This document shows positions 24,794 to 33,487 of a DNA stretch of 48,856 nucleotides, one piece after another; position 1 is the first letter of the stretch; each line of letters starts with the position of its first letter. Source of the stretch: Actinoplanes auranticolor. GTDB lineage: Bacteria > Actinomycetota > Actinomycetes > Mycobacteriales > Micromonosporaceae. The notes under the pieces are model-generated. The model was not told where the DNA came from, did not search any database, and was given only the letters and a program-made list of their open reading frames with translations. Where the stretch lies: assembly GCF_018332655.1 (NCBI RefSeq), contig NZ_BOQL01000056.1, forward strand, positions 1 to 48,856. The letters are read 5' to 3'. The translations under genes and the position numbers were made by a program.

Positions 24794-26728
24794 TCAGGAC
24801 ACCCGGACGATGCCACTGATGGCACCCGTAACCGTCGTCGTACCGAAAACCACCACGCGGTAGCGCTGGCCGCTGGTCAGGCCGGTTATGATGCGCGTCG
24901 GCCGGATGGTGTACGTCGACACCGTCACCCAGCGGTGCCTGGTGTATCGCTGCACACGGACGAGCTGGCCCGCCGCACCGCTCACCGATGCGGTCAGCGC
25001 CCCGGTCGACCGCTTGGTGAGCACGGCCCGGGATCCGACGGTGATGACGCTCGTCGGTGACGTCACGGGCAGGAGACTGGCCGTCTCCCTGATCACCAGC
25101 CGCATCCGGAACAGGGCGGTGGCGGCCCGGGTGACGACGACCCTACCGCTGGCGTCGGTGATGCCGTCGCGGAAGGCGAAGGCGCGGTTGCCGACCGAGA
25201 TGCCGACTCGCACGGGCAGGTGGACAGCTGCCTTGTCCCCGACGGTCACGGCGTAGGTGACGGTCACGGTGCTGCCGTAGACCGCCCTCAGATGCGAGGA
25301 CTTCACCGTGATGACCGGACGTGCCTTCGGCGCAGATGTCGGCGTCGGACCGACGGTGCTCGTGGGTACGGGCGTCGACGGGGTCGGGTCGGCCGACGGG
25401 GTGGTAGTGACGCCGGCCGATGGGACAGCACTCGTCGTGGTCGGCGCAATGGCGCTCGGTGCCGTCGTCGGTGCGCTGGTCGGTGGCGTGGTCATGGTCG
25501 GGGCCGTGGTAGCCGGGGTAGTCGTGGTCGGGACGGTGACGGCGGCGAGGGCGGCTAGAGCGTCGATCCGGCCGTGGCCGTAGTCGCTGTCCTTACCGGC
25601 GGGCCCCAGGTCCTTGGCCGAAGTGGAAAGAGCCGCCTCGATCTGGTCCGGGGTCAGTGCCGTTCGGTACGCCTTGAGCAGCGCGGCGACCGCGGCGACG
25701 TGCGGGGCGGCCATCGAGGTGCCGGACATGGTCGCGTACCTGTCGCCCGGGTAGGTGTTGTAGATGGCGCTGCCAGGTGCGGCCACATCGACGTAGCTGC
25801 CCTGGTTGGAATAGGAAGCGACCGCGTCGGTGCTGTCAGTGGCCGCTACGGCGATGACACCGGCGTCAGCGGCCGGGTAACTCGTCGGGCTGCCGCTCTG
25901 CCGCGAGTTACCGGCTGACGCGACGACCGTGACGCCCTTGCTCCGGGCGTAGGCGACGGCGTTGCTCACAGCCGTGATCTTCGAGGTGGATCCCAGAGAC
26001 AGGTTGATCACCGTGGCGCCGTGATCCGCCGCGTAGACGATGCCGGTCGCGGCATCGGACATGTAGCCGGTGCCGTCCGCGTCCAGCACGCGGATCGGCA
26101 GGATCTTCGCGTACGGTGCGACGGCGCTGACTCCGGCGCTGTTGCCGGTGGCCGCGGCGATGGTTCCCGCTACGTGGGTACCGTGGCCGTTCTCGTCAGT
26201 AGCGGTTCCCGTGGTGTCGGTGATGACGTCGTAGCCGGTCAGCACCTGACCCGCGAGATCGGGGTGGCTCGCGTCGACGCCCGTGTCGACGACCGCGACC
26301 GTGACACCCTGGCCGGTGGACTGGGACCAAGCATCGATCGCCCGGATCGTCGCCAGACCCCATTGCCTGCCGCGGGACGGATCAGTGCCGATCGGCTCGC
26401 CGAATGCCGTGGCGACCGCGTCCACCTCGACACCCACGGCATTGCTGGCCCGCTGAGCATCCTTGACCAGGGACACGGCGGTGCGCTCGTCAATGGCGGT
26501 ACGCACCGCGATGACCGGCCGTCCGACGCTGTCCAGAGTCGTGCTGACCACGCGGACGGGATGGGCGCTGGACACGTTGTCCGGCAGCAATTGCTCGGGA
26601 GAGGCGCTCAGTCCGTACCGGATCGGCTGCCAGGACGCCGCCTCGCCCGGCAGCGCAAGAGCCACGCCACCGGCCATCAAGCCCACGCCGAGAGCGCCGG
26701 TCGCGCATTTGCCCAGCTGATTCCGCAT
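24794..26728 (-). CDS. Secreted subtilisin-like serine protease (S8)
   Basis: A 644-residue precursor is predicted. The ATG at 26728 has GAAGAGGA upstream and starts a signal peptide (MRNQLGKCATGALGVGLMAG ... ALPGEAAS). A ~100-residue inhibitor-like propeptide follows, then the catalytic domain (~120-400) with VAVVDTGVDASHPD (Asp), NGHGTHVAGTIAAA (His), VVASAGNSRQSG (oxyanion Asn) and ATMSGTSMAAPHVAAVAALL (Ser). A long Pro/Thr/Ser linker (~415-470) leads to a C-terminal beta-sandwich-rich region (ITVKSSHLRAVYGSTVTVTY, RVQRYTRHRWVTVSTY). There is no C-terminal TM helix, so it does not look like a mycosin (MycP) of the T7SS. It is divergent from the DUF1800/DUF1501 operon. Confidence 0.93.
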   Translation of the reverse strand: MRNQLGKCATGALGVGLMAGGVALALPGEAASWQPIRYGLSASPEQLLPDNVSSAHPVRVVSTTLDSVGRPVIAVRTAIDERTAVSLVKDAQRASNAVGVEVDAVATAFGEPIGTDPSRGRQWGLATIRAIDAWSQSTGQGVTVAVVDTGVDASHPDLAGQVLTGYDVITDTTGTATDENGHGTHVAGTIAAATGNSAGVSAVAPYAKILPIRVLDADGTGYMSDAATGIVYAADHGATVINLSLGSTSKITAVSNAVAYARSKGVTVVASAGNSRQSGSPTSYPAADAGVIAVAATDSTDAVASYSNQGSYVDVAAPGSAIYNTYPGDRYATMSGTSMAAPHVAAVAALLKAYRTALTPDQIEAALSTSAKDLGPAGKDSDYGHGRIDALAALAAVTVPTTTTPATTAPTMTTPPTSAPTTAPSAIAPTTTSAVPSAGVTTTPSADPTPSTPVPTSTVGPTPTSAPKARPVITVKSSHLRAVYGSTVTVTYAVTVGDKAAVHLPVRVGISVGNRAFAFRDGITDASGRVVVTRAATALFRMRLVIRETASLLPVTSPTSVITVGSRAVLTKRSTGALTASVSGAAGQLVRVQRYTRHRWVTVSTYTIRPTRIITGLTSGQRYRVVVFGTTTVTGAISGIVRVS

Positions 26729-26898
26729 CGTCGTCCTCTTCCGCAAGCAGGGGTCGACAACAACACTCGGCAGGCAGGCACCGTTCTCCACAGAATCCGA
26801 GGAGCGAACAGGTTGCACCCGCGTCACCTGCTGGTGCGATCCGGTTGCGCGGCGAGGAAAAGCCATCAGTACGGCCACCGGATGCCGACTGGACAGGC

Positions 26899-28479
26899 AT
26901 GACGGCATCACAGAACACACCCGGTCTCACCCGCCGTCGCGTCGTCCGTGGTGCCGCCGCGGTGGCCGCGGCCACCGCGGTTCCACTCGCGCTGACCACG
27001 ACGGCGGCCGACGCAGCCACCGGTGCGGCCGCTGCCGAAGGCCGGGCCCTCGACTTCGTTCCCGCGGACCCGCTGCTGCACCTGCTGCGCCGGGCCACCT
27101 GGGGGCCGACGCCCGCATCGGTAACCGAGATCCGCCGGCTCGGCGCTGCGGCGTGGCTGAACCGGCAGCTCGCAGCGGGCACCATTCCCGACAAGGTCTG
27201 TGACTCGGTGCTGACCCGGCTGCCGCTGACCCGGCTGAGCGTCGGCGGTGTCCGCGCCAAGGTCAAGGCCGGTGCCGTCAAAATGTACGGGTGGGACACG
27301 CTGCTCCAGGTCGGCTACGCCGCGATCGCGCGGGCCACGTGGAGCAACCGGCAGCTGTTCGAGGTCATGGTCGATTTCTGGTCCAACCACCTGAACGTGA
27401 CGTGCCCGTCGGGTGATGTGTGGGACAGCCGGCAGGACTACGACCGGACAGTGATTCGGGCGCACGCCCTGGGGCGGTTCTCCGACATGCTCAAGGCCAG
27501 CGCCCGGCACCCGGCGATGCTGACGTACCTGGACAACCGGTTCTCGTCGAAGGCCGCGCCGAACGAGAACTACGGTCGCGAGCTGCTCGAACTGCACACC
27601 GTCGGGCTCGTCTACTCGGAAACCGACGTCAAGAACGCCGCCCGGCTGCTCACCGGCCGGACGGTCAGCTGGCAGACCGGCACCTACCGCTACGACCAGA
27701 AAGCACACGCCACCGGGCCGGTGACAGTACTGGGTTTCAGACATGCCAACAAAACCCCGGCCGGTGGCGAGGCCGCTTCCACGGCGCTGCTGGACTACCT
27801 GGCGACGCATCCGGCGACCGCGAAGCGGATTGCGACGAAGCTGTGCATCCGGTTCGTCTCCGACGAGCCGCCGGCCACCCTGGTCGCTGCGCTCGCCAAG
27901 GTGTACCTGGCCAACCGGTCAGCGATCGCGCCGGTGTTGCGGGCGCTGTTCACATCGGCCGAGTTCGCGGCGTCCGCCGGGGCCAAGACCCGGACACCGT
28001 TGGAGGACGTCGTCGCGACGGTCCGGATCCTGGGGTACGGACCCGAGACGACCGGAATCAAGGGTGTGCAGGCGCTGTACTGGATGGCCCAGGAGGCCGG
28101 TCAGGCACCGCTGGCGTGGGCCCCACCGAACGGCTACCCCGACGTCGCCACCGCATGGGCCTCACCGTCCGGGCACCTCATGCGCTGGAACATGCACCTG
28201 AACGTGGCGGCCGGGTGGTGGCCCAACACGCTGGTCCGGCCGGCGAACCTGATGACCGGCCTCATCGGGACGCTCCCCTCCACCTACGGCGGTCTCATCG
28301 ACGCGGTGGCGGTACGGTTGTTCGGCCGGACCCTGAACACCGAACACACGGCGGCACTGACCGCCTTCTACGACAAGAGCCCGGCCAGCGCGCTGAAGCC
28401 GAGCGACGCTGCGGCCGGATGGGCGTCCCCGTACCTGGTGGCGCTGATGCTGAACTCCCCCTACTTCGCGGTCAGGTGA
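26899..28479 (+). CDS. DUF1800 family exported protein
   Basis: Translation gives 526 residues from the ATG at 26899. The N-terminus carries a twin-arginine signal (LTRRRVVRGAAAVAAATAVP ... ADAAT), so the protein is probably folded in the cytoplasm and exported by Tat. The body shows the DUF1800 pattern: HLLRRATWGPTPASVTEIRR near the start, WSNHLNVTC, IRAHALGRFSDMLKASARHP, AMLTYLDNRFS, NENYGRELLELHTVG and AARLLTGRTV, and a C-terminal region with WPNTLVRP and SPASALKPS. The HP-AML-x-YLD and NENY-RELLELH elements are diagnostic. Function is unknown. DUF1800 and DUF1501 genes are usually paired, as here, with a 5-base gap to the next gene. The shared divergent gap with the subtilase is 170 bases. 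Confidence 0.92.
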   Translation: MTASQNTPGLTRRRVVRGAAAVAAATAVPLALTTTAADAATGAAAAEGRALDFVPADPLLHLLRRATWGPTPASVTEIRRLGAAAWLNRQLAAGTIPDKVCDSVLTRLPLTRLSVGGVRAKVKAGAVKMYGWDTLLQVGYAAIARATWSNRQLFEVMVDFWSNHLNVTCPSGDVWDSRQDYDRTVIRAHALGRFSDMLKASARHPAMLTYLDNRFSSKAAPNENYGRELLELHTVGLVYSETDVKNAARLLTGRTVSWQTGTYRYDQKAHATGPVTVLGFRHANKTPAGGEAASTALLDYLATHPATAKRIATKLCIRFVSDEPPATLVAALAKVYLANRSAIAPVLRALFTSAEFAASAGAKTRTPLEDVVATVRILGYGPETTGIKGVQALYWMAQEAGQAPLAWAPPNGYPDVATAWASPSGHLMRWNMHLNVAAGWWPNTLVRPANLMTGLIGTLPSTYGGLIDAVAVRLFGRTLNTEHTAALTAFYDKSPASALKPSDAAAGWASPYLVALMLNSPYFAVR

Positions 28480-28484
28480 CGACG

Positions 28485-29768
28485 ATGAGCCATGCAGACA
28501 CAGTGAACGAGCCGGATTGCGGCTGCGCCGACGACCGGCGTACCGCCGTCAGCCGGCGCCGGGTCCTCGCAGCCGGTGCGGCGGGCGCGTTCGCCGCGCT
28601 CGCCGGTGACCAGCTCTCCACCCAGCTCGCGTTCGCCGCGGAGGCATACACCGGCGACGTGCTGGTGGTGCTGTCGCTGCGGGGCGGATTCGACGGCCTC
28701 AGCGCGATCGTCCCGGCCGGCGACGCCGCGTACTACGCGGCCCGCCCGACCCTGGCCGTGCCGAAGTCACAGCTCATCGGGGGCAGCGGGGGCTTCGCGC
28801 TAAACCCGGCGCTGCGGCCGCTGCTGCCGTTCTGGCAGGCAGGCACGTTCGGTGCGGTGCACGCGGTGGGTCAGGCGGCTCCGAACCGGTCGCACTTCGC
28901 CGCGATGGAGGAACTGGAACGCGCCGCTCCCGGTACGTCGGTGCGCACCGGCTGGCTCGACCGGATGCTCGGCGGGCTCGGGGCGAACAGCCCGTTCGCC
29001 GGCGTCTCGCTGGGCGGTGCCATGCCGGCCCGGACAATGGCCGGACCCCTTCCTGACCTGGGCATCAAGTCGATCGACAAGTTCGATCTCGGCGGCGAGG
29101 ACAAGCACCGGCCGATGGCGGCGACCATGGCGGCGCTGTACTCCGGCGCACCCGCTACCCTCGCGCGGACGGCCGGGCAGGTCACCGGCGCGCTGGCCAC
29201 CACAAGGCGGCTCACCGCGGCCGGCTACACCCCGGCCTACGGTGCGGTCTACCCGGACACCGATCTCGGCAAGGCGCTGCGTGACGTCGCCCGGCTGATC
29301 AAGTCGGACGTAGGGCTGATGTCGGCGTGCGTCGACTCCGGCGACTGGGACATGCACGAGAACCTCGGCGCGGCCGTGCCCGGCAAGAAGATGTACGACA
29401 ACCTGAGCAAGCTCGCCACAGCGCTCGCCGCGTTCGCCACCGACCTGGGCGCGGCCGGGCTCGGCCGGGTCACCGTGGTCACGGTCAGCGAATTCGGCCG
29501 CCGCGTGCAACAGAACGGATCCGGCGGTCTCGACCACGGCTACGGCAACGCGATGCTGATGCTGGGCGGTGCCGTCAAGGGCGGCCGGGTGCACGGCCGC
29601 TGGCCTGGCCTGGCCCCGGCCAAACTGGTCAACGGAGACCTGGCCGTCACCACCGACTACCGGGCCGTCATCGGCGAGATCCTGCAGAAACGCTGCCGGG
29701 TGTCCGACGTGCGAAGTGTCTTCCCGGGCGTCACACCGACATCGCTGGGCGTGGTCGCGCCGGCCTGA
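28485..29768 (+). CDS. DUF1501 family exported protein
   Basis: The product is 427 residues from the ATG at 28485, with CAGGTGA just upstream, 5 bases after the DUF1800 stop. A Tat signal is present (AVSRRRVLAAGAAGAFAALA). DUF1501 proteins share the sulfatase/alkaline-phosphatase-like fold; visible landmarks are VLVVLSLRGGFDGLSAIVPA, NPALRPLLPFWQAGTFGAVH, AAPNRSHFAAMEELERAAP, CVDSGDWDMHENLG, TVVTVSEFGRRVQQNGSGGL and DHGYGNAMLMLGGAVKGG. The GDWDMH and FGRR-x-x-x-N-x-x-G-x-DHG blocks are the classic metal-site-like motifs. The biochemical role is not established. It forms an operon with DUF1800. Confidence 0.93.
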   Translation: MSHADTVNEPDCGCADDRRTAVSRRRVLAAGAAGAFAALAGDQLSTQLAFAAEAYTGDVLVVLSLRGGFDGLSAIVPAGDAAYYAARPTLAVPKSQLIGGSGGFALNPALRPLLPFWQAGTFGAVHAVGQAAPNRSHFAAMEELERAAPGTSVRTGWLDRMLGGLGANSPFAGVSLGGAMPARTMAGPLPDLGIKSIDKFDLGGEDKHRPMAATMAALYSGAPATLARTAGQVTGALATTRRLTAAGYTPAYGAVYPDTDLGKALRDVARLIKSDVGLMSACVDSGDWDMHENLGAAVPGKKMYDNLSKLATALAAFATDLGAAGLGRVTVVTVSEFGRRVQQNGSGGLDHGYGNAMLMLGGAVKGGRVHGRWPGLAPAKLVNGDLAVTTDYRAVIGEILQKRCRVSDVRSVFPGVTPTSLGVVAPA

Positions 29769-30445
29769 GCCGGCGCGCTACCGAAGGATCACGAACCTGG
29801 GCGCGCGGACTGAGGAACAGTCAAGCGGCTCTGACTGCAGTCGCGCCTTCCGCGGCGGCCGTGCGCCTGATTTCCGACGCCGAGGACAGGTACGCCGGTG
29901 CTGTCCGCAACTCGCCGGAGGCTGACCCGGGCACACCCAGGGACCCGCCGAGGCCATGATCGAGTCTCCACACAACAATCATCCTGACGAAATCTCCGGC
30001 GGAATGAACCGGCTACTGGACCGCGAAGTGGGGCTGGACCAGTTCGATGCTCCCCAACCGCGGGACTGATCAAGGTGCTTGGGGAGTGATCGGTTCGACT
30101 ACGCCAATCTGCGGCGTTACTTCCGCGGAAGTGCGTCGGCTGACCCCTTCAGTACGACTCAGGGCCTTGGTCGTGAAGCTGGGGCACGGCCACCGATTCG
30201 CCCGAGGCGGGCGACTGCGGTGCAACACCGTATGGATCCGGCCCGCGGCTGCCCAGCGAAGCCAACCGGAACGTCCACAGCAGGCGGCACAAGCGAGGAT
30301 TCCGGCCCGGATCTGAGTGCGTCGAAGGCCTGAGGCCTCGGGCCCAGTGGGCACTCGCGGCGCAGATTCGCGTCCGCGCTTCCCCTGTAGACAGCTCTCC
30401 TGCCCTCAATTCAGCCGATCTCCTCTCGGAGCATGACGACGGTCC
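29769..30445. other. Intergenic stretch between DUF1501 and the T7SS operon
   Basis: About 680 bases have no recognisable gene. Reading frames on both strands are short and carry no family signature. It separates two well-organised operons that converge here. Confidence 0.45.
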
Positions 30446-30466
30446 CGGGAGGAGCCTCCCGTTTTA
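30446..30466 (+). terminator. Probable rho-independent terminator
   Basis: The perfect inverted repeat cgggagg-ag-cctcccg is followed by TTTTA on the plus strand. It could stop rightward transcription from the DUF1800/DUF1501 operon before the convergent T7SS operon. The loop is short, so the functional stem is likely 6 bp with a 4-base loop. Confidence 0.55.
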
Positions 30467-30523
30467 CCCCCGTAGAGCCGACAAACGACTGGTAGCAGTG
30501 CGGACCGGCGCGGTTCCGGGGTG

Positions 30524-30650
30524 TCAGTCCCTGCGATAGAGCAGGTTCTCCGTATGTTCGGCCACGTTCATCGCCCACTCGTCGCGGCCCACCAGGGTGC
30601 CGACCGGATACCTGGTGGCGGCCTCGGCCAGCGAGTCCCTCTTGTTCCGG
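30524..30650 (-). pseudogene. Orphan C-terminal fragment downstream of the T7SS operon
   Basis: The minus strand reads RNKRDSLAEAATRYPVGTLV, then GRDEWAMNVAEHTENLLYRR, D and a stop at 30524. It looks like a genuine protein end (balanced composition, amphipathic helix, YPVGT turn), but it has no start and no recognisable family. It may be the tail of a lost gene that once followed the 785-residue protein. Confidence 0.3.
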
Positions 30651-30796
30651 AGGTGCTGCGGTGTCGCCGTACCCGCGCGGTGCGGCGAGTCCGCACGTGC
30701 AGGCATTGGGAGCTGAGACCGGGCGGAGGGGCCACGGCGCGAAAGATGACGTCGGTCCGTCCCCGCCCGATGTCGGACAGACCGCCCGCGAGCGTG

Positions 30797-33154
30797 TCAG
30801 TCGGGTGCCGGAGCCAGCCCCGGCACCCGACTGAACCGCTCCGCCGCGACGGGATCCAGCGCTGCCGTCGGTGATCCCGACACCGCCCACCGCTCCACCG
30901 CCCGCTGCAACGAGGAGACCGCCAGGTCGTCGAACGGTACATGGTCCCGATCCGATTCTTCCGGCGACAACTCACGCAGCAGCAATCGCCGCTGGGCCGT
31001 CTCCAGCACCTTGAACCGGGTTCCGGGGCGGAACAGCACCCGCGCCGGCACGCCTGTGCCATCCCCGAACTCCAGCAGTCGCGTGCGGCGGCCGGTCATC
31101 GACCAGATGAGGATGTCGACGGAGCCCCGCAGGGCGGCGGCCGGTTCGGTGAGTGCGTTGGTGAATCCCCAATCCGTGAGGGTGCGCCGGGCCGAGATCG
31201 CCGCTAGGTCCGCCGTCGACAGGTCCGCCCGCAGCATGGCGATGCCCCGGTGGGTGGGGAGCCGGGCCAGCCCCGCTGCCACGCAGCGGGCGAACGGGAC
31301 GTGCGGCCCCGGCTCTCCGCCGCGCAGGGCCGCGTCAAGACCGACGGCGACCGGCGACAGATACAGGCGTACGGCCACCGCGTCGGTCATCGTCTCTTCG
31401 CCGGCGTGGAACCCGGCGTGCGAAGCCAGGACTCGGGATACCGAGCCGGCCGCCGCGTCGAACTCCTGGCGTAGTTCCTCGCGGAGCCACTTGCGTTCCG
31501 CGACCAGGCCGTCCTCCCCCGGTAGCCCACGGGCGGCGGGCGGCGGATCGTTCTGGAAGCGCAGCCCCCGGTCCGTGGAAACGCTCTGCAGCGAGTTCAG
31601 CACCCGGAACGCCACGTCGGCGGTGAGAGACGGCGGCGGCTGTTGGCTGCGGGCGGGCGCGGCGCGGCGGGAGGGCAGCTCGGGCTCGGCCGGGCCTTGT
31701 TGCCAGAGCGGTACATCGCCGCTGACCGGTGGGACGACAGTCGGTATGGGCGTCGCGGGTCCGGCGCCCGGCCGTTTCCTTTCGGACAGGACCGGCAACG
31801 CCACCGTCGGGCCGTGGATCTCCTCGGCGACCTGGTGGAGCATCAGGTCCGCGGCGGTGAAGCGGTAGGTCGCACCGTCCGGCAGCGCACCTCCGGCCGG
31901 CTGGGCGGGGCGGTTCGTCGTGATCGCGACCGTGCTGGCCAGGTGCAGCATGCTGCGTTCCCGGGTCGCGTCGTCGAGCCGGGCCACGAGATCGTCGGCG
32001 AGCGCCCGCAACCGCGGCACCACAGCTGGTTCGGCGTCGTCGACGATCACCGCGTGCCCGGCGGGGTCCGCCGGGCGGGCCCGGATGAGGTCGGCATACC
32101 GCGCCGGCTCGGGCGGCCTGATCCACAACCCGGACTGGACGATCTCCACCACCACGTCGTCCGTGTACCGATAGACCATCGGCGCGACCGGTTCGCCGAG
32201 CACCAACGGCGCACGATAGCTGAGGATCTTCGGTGTCCTGGCCTTCGCCGACGGCCCGGAGCGGGGCTCGTAGGCCAGCTCGCGGGTGTACACCTGCCAG
32301 CCCAGCCGGCCGTCCGGGGTGACCGTGTGCATCCGGGGCCGGTCGGGGTTGCCCACGGGTACGCCCGTGAAGCACACCACCTGGGTGGCGAGCACATCCG
32401 CCAGGGCCTGACCGACGTGGTCCCCCTCGGGTATGCGGACCGGTCCGTAGTGGACGAAGCGGGCAAAGTCGCGGCCCTCGTCACCCAGGCCGTGCCAGAA
32501 GCGGGCGACATCGTCCAGGGCCAGCGGCGGGGTGCCGGGACAACCCAGCACGACCGTGAAGGCCTGCGGCTGGCAGGGTACGGCCGAGGTCAGCCACTGC
32601 CAGTGCTCGGCCACCGCGGCATCGTCGCGGGTGTCGCGGAGCCACACTCCGCCGGGCAGCGGCTCGCTGACGCCGTACGCGCTGGTCGGTAGGTACGTGG
32701 CGGCCGCGCCGTCCCAGGCCGGGCGGGGATGGCGTTTGCCGTCCCAGTCGGGCCCGCGACCGGGAGTGTGCCGGATCCAGCCACTTTCGTGCTCGGCGTG
32801 GACGAACAGCGCACCCGCGGTGCCGCGGATCAGATGACCGTAGGGCACCACGACCGGGCGGGCGAGCCGGTCCGACAGCCATTGCCCGGCCAGGCTCGAC
32901 ACGTCCTGGCCGGCGCCGCACACCATCAGACGGATGCCGCGGCGGCCCCGGGGCAGGGCCGCGGCCACCGATTCCCAGATGCCCGCCGGTAGGTCGTCGT
33001 GCAGATCCAGCACGACGATGTCGTGGTGCGGGTCGTCGGCGACGGCCAGGGCGAGCGCCTGCGCCTCGGAGCTGATCCGGTCCCGTGCGTGCAGGACCAG
33101 GGCGTTGCCGACAGTGTGCCGGCCGACCGTTGCCGTCAGCCCCGAGCCGCGCAT
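30797..33154 (-). CDS. T7SS-linked paralog A: CHAT/caspase-like N-terminus, degenerate ART-like C-terminus
   Basis: The encoded protein has 785 residues from the ATG at 33154, preceded by GAGGAC and 7 bases after the YbaB-like stop. Residues ~1-350 match the paralog at 36,790-39,858: HTVGNALVLHARDRISSEAQ, VVLDLHDD, RRGIRLMVCGAG, AGQWLSDRLARPVVVPYGHL, GGVWLRD. The GIRLM-x-CG ... La-x-x-L-x-x-PV-x-x-P pattern resembles caspase/CHAT-like modules in bacterial toxins. A Pro-rich middle follows. The last ~230 residues read like an ADP-ribosyltransferase fold (LPTHRGIAMLRAD, WGFTNALTE, VDILIWSMTGRRTR, ARVLFRPGTRFKVLETAQRR, LLLREL). The S-T-S and E-x-E catalytic motifs are missing, so enzyme activity is unlikely. 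No signal or TM. Confidence 0.8.
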   Translation of the reverse strand: MRGSGLTATVGRHTVGNALVLHARDRISSEAQALALAVADDPHHDIVVLDLHDDLPAGIWESVAAALPRGRRGIRLMVCGAGQDVSSLAGQWLSDRLARPVVVPYGHLIRGTAGALFVHAEHESGWIRHTPGRGPDWDGKRHPRPAWDGAAATYLPTSAYGVSEPLPGGVWLRDTRDDAAVAEHWQWLTSAVPCQPQAFTVVLGCPGTPPLALDDVARFWHGLGDEGRDFARFVHYGPVRIPEGDHVGQALADVLATQVVCFTGVPVGNPDRPRMHTVTPDGRLGWQVYTRELAYEPRSGPSAKARTPKILSYRAPLVLGEPVAPMVYRYTDDVVVEIVQSGLWIRPPEPARYADLIRARPADPAGHAVIVDDAEPAVVPRLRALADDLVARLDDATRERSMLHLASTVAITTNRPAQPAGGALPDGATYRFTAADLMLHQVAEEIHGPTVALPVLSERKRPGAGPATPIPTVVPPVSGDVPLWQQGPAEPELPSRRAAPARSQQPPPSLTADVAFRVLNSLQSVSTDRGLRFQNDPPPAARGLPGEDGLVAERKWLREELRQEFDAAAGSVSRVLASHAGFHAGEETMTDAVAVRLYLSPVAVGLDAALRGGEPGPHVPFARCVAAGLARLPTHRGIAMLRADLSTADLAAISARRTLTDWGFTNALTEPAAALRGSVDILIWSMTGRRTRLLEFGDGTGVPARVLFRPGTRFKVLETAQRRLLLRELSPEESDRDHVPFDDLAVSSLQRAVERWAVSGSPTAALDPVAAERFSRVPGLAPAPD

Positions 33155-33161
33155 GTTGTCC

Positions 33162-33470
33162 TCAGTGGAGCGCAATCTCGATCGGGCCCATTTTCTGCTG
33201 GGCCAGTCTGCCGGCGTTGTCGGCCGCTGCCTGGACAGCCTCGGCGATGGCGGTCTGCAGCGCCACGGCGTCGCGCGCGTCGTAGACCTTCGGGTCCACC
33301 CGTACCGCTTGGAGTTTGCCCATCCCGCTGGCCATGACCACCACGGTGCCGTCGCCCGAACGCCCGGTGACGACGGCCTTGGCCAGATCGCTCTGGGCGG
33401 TCCGCATCCTCTGCTCGAAGTCGGCGGCTCCGGCCAAGAACTCCGAGATGTCAGGCTTGTCGATGTCCAT
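33162..33470 (-). CDS. YbaB/EbfC-like protein in the T7SS operon
   Basis: The gene specifies 102 residues from an ATG at 33470 with a strong GGAGGA upstream. The pattern EFLAGAADFEQRMRTAQSDL, AKAVVTGRSGDGTVVVMASG, MGKLQAVRVDPKVYDARDAV and ALQTAIAEAVQAAADNAGRL is that of YbaB/EbfC family proteins, which are small dimers with a helix, a three-stranded sheet (G-x-V-x-V-x-x-x-G) and a C-terminal helix. Stand-alone YbaB binds DNA, but YbaB-like proteins also recur in actinobacterial T7SS loci, where their job is not established. It lies 17 bases after the beta-helix/AAA+ gene and 7 bases before paralog A, so it should be translated in the same operon. Confidence 0.85.
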   Translation of the reverse strand: MDIDKPDISEFLAGAADFEQRMRTAQSDLAKAVVTGRSGDGTVVVMASGMGKLQAVRVDPKVYDARDAVALQTAIAEAVQAAADNAGRLAQQKMGPIEIALH

Positions 33471-33487
33471 GATTCCTCCGGGTCGGA

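Noticed and set aside
24794..26728. Subtilase considered as the T7SS mycosin
   Set aside because: It lacks the C-terminal TM helix and has a Pro/Thr linker with Ig-like domains; it lies outside the T7SS operon.
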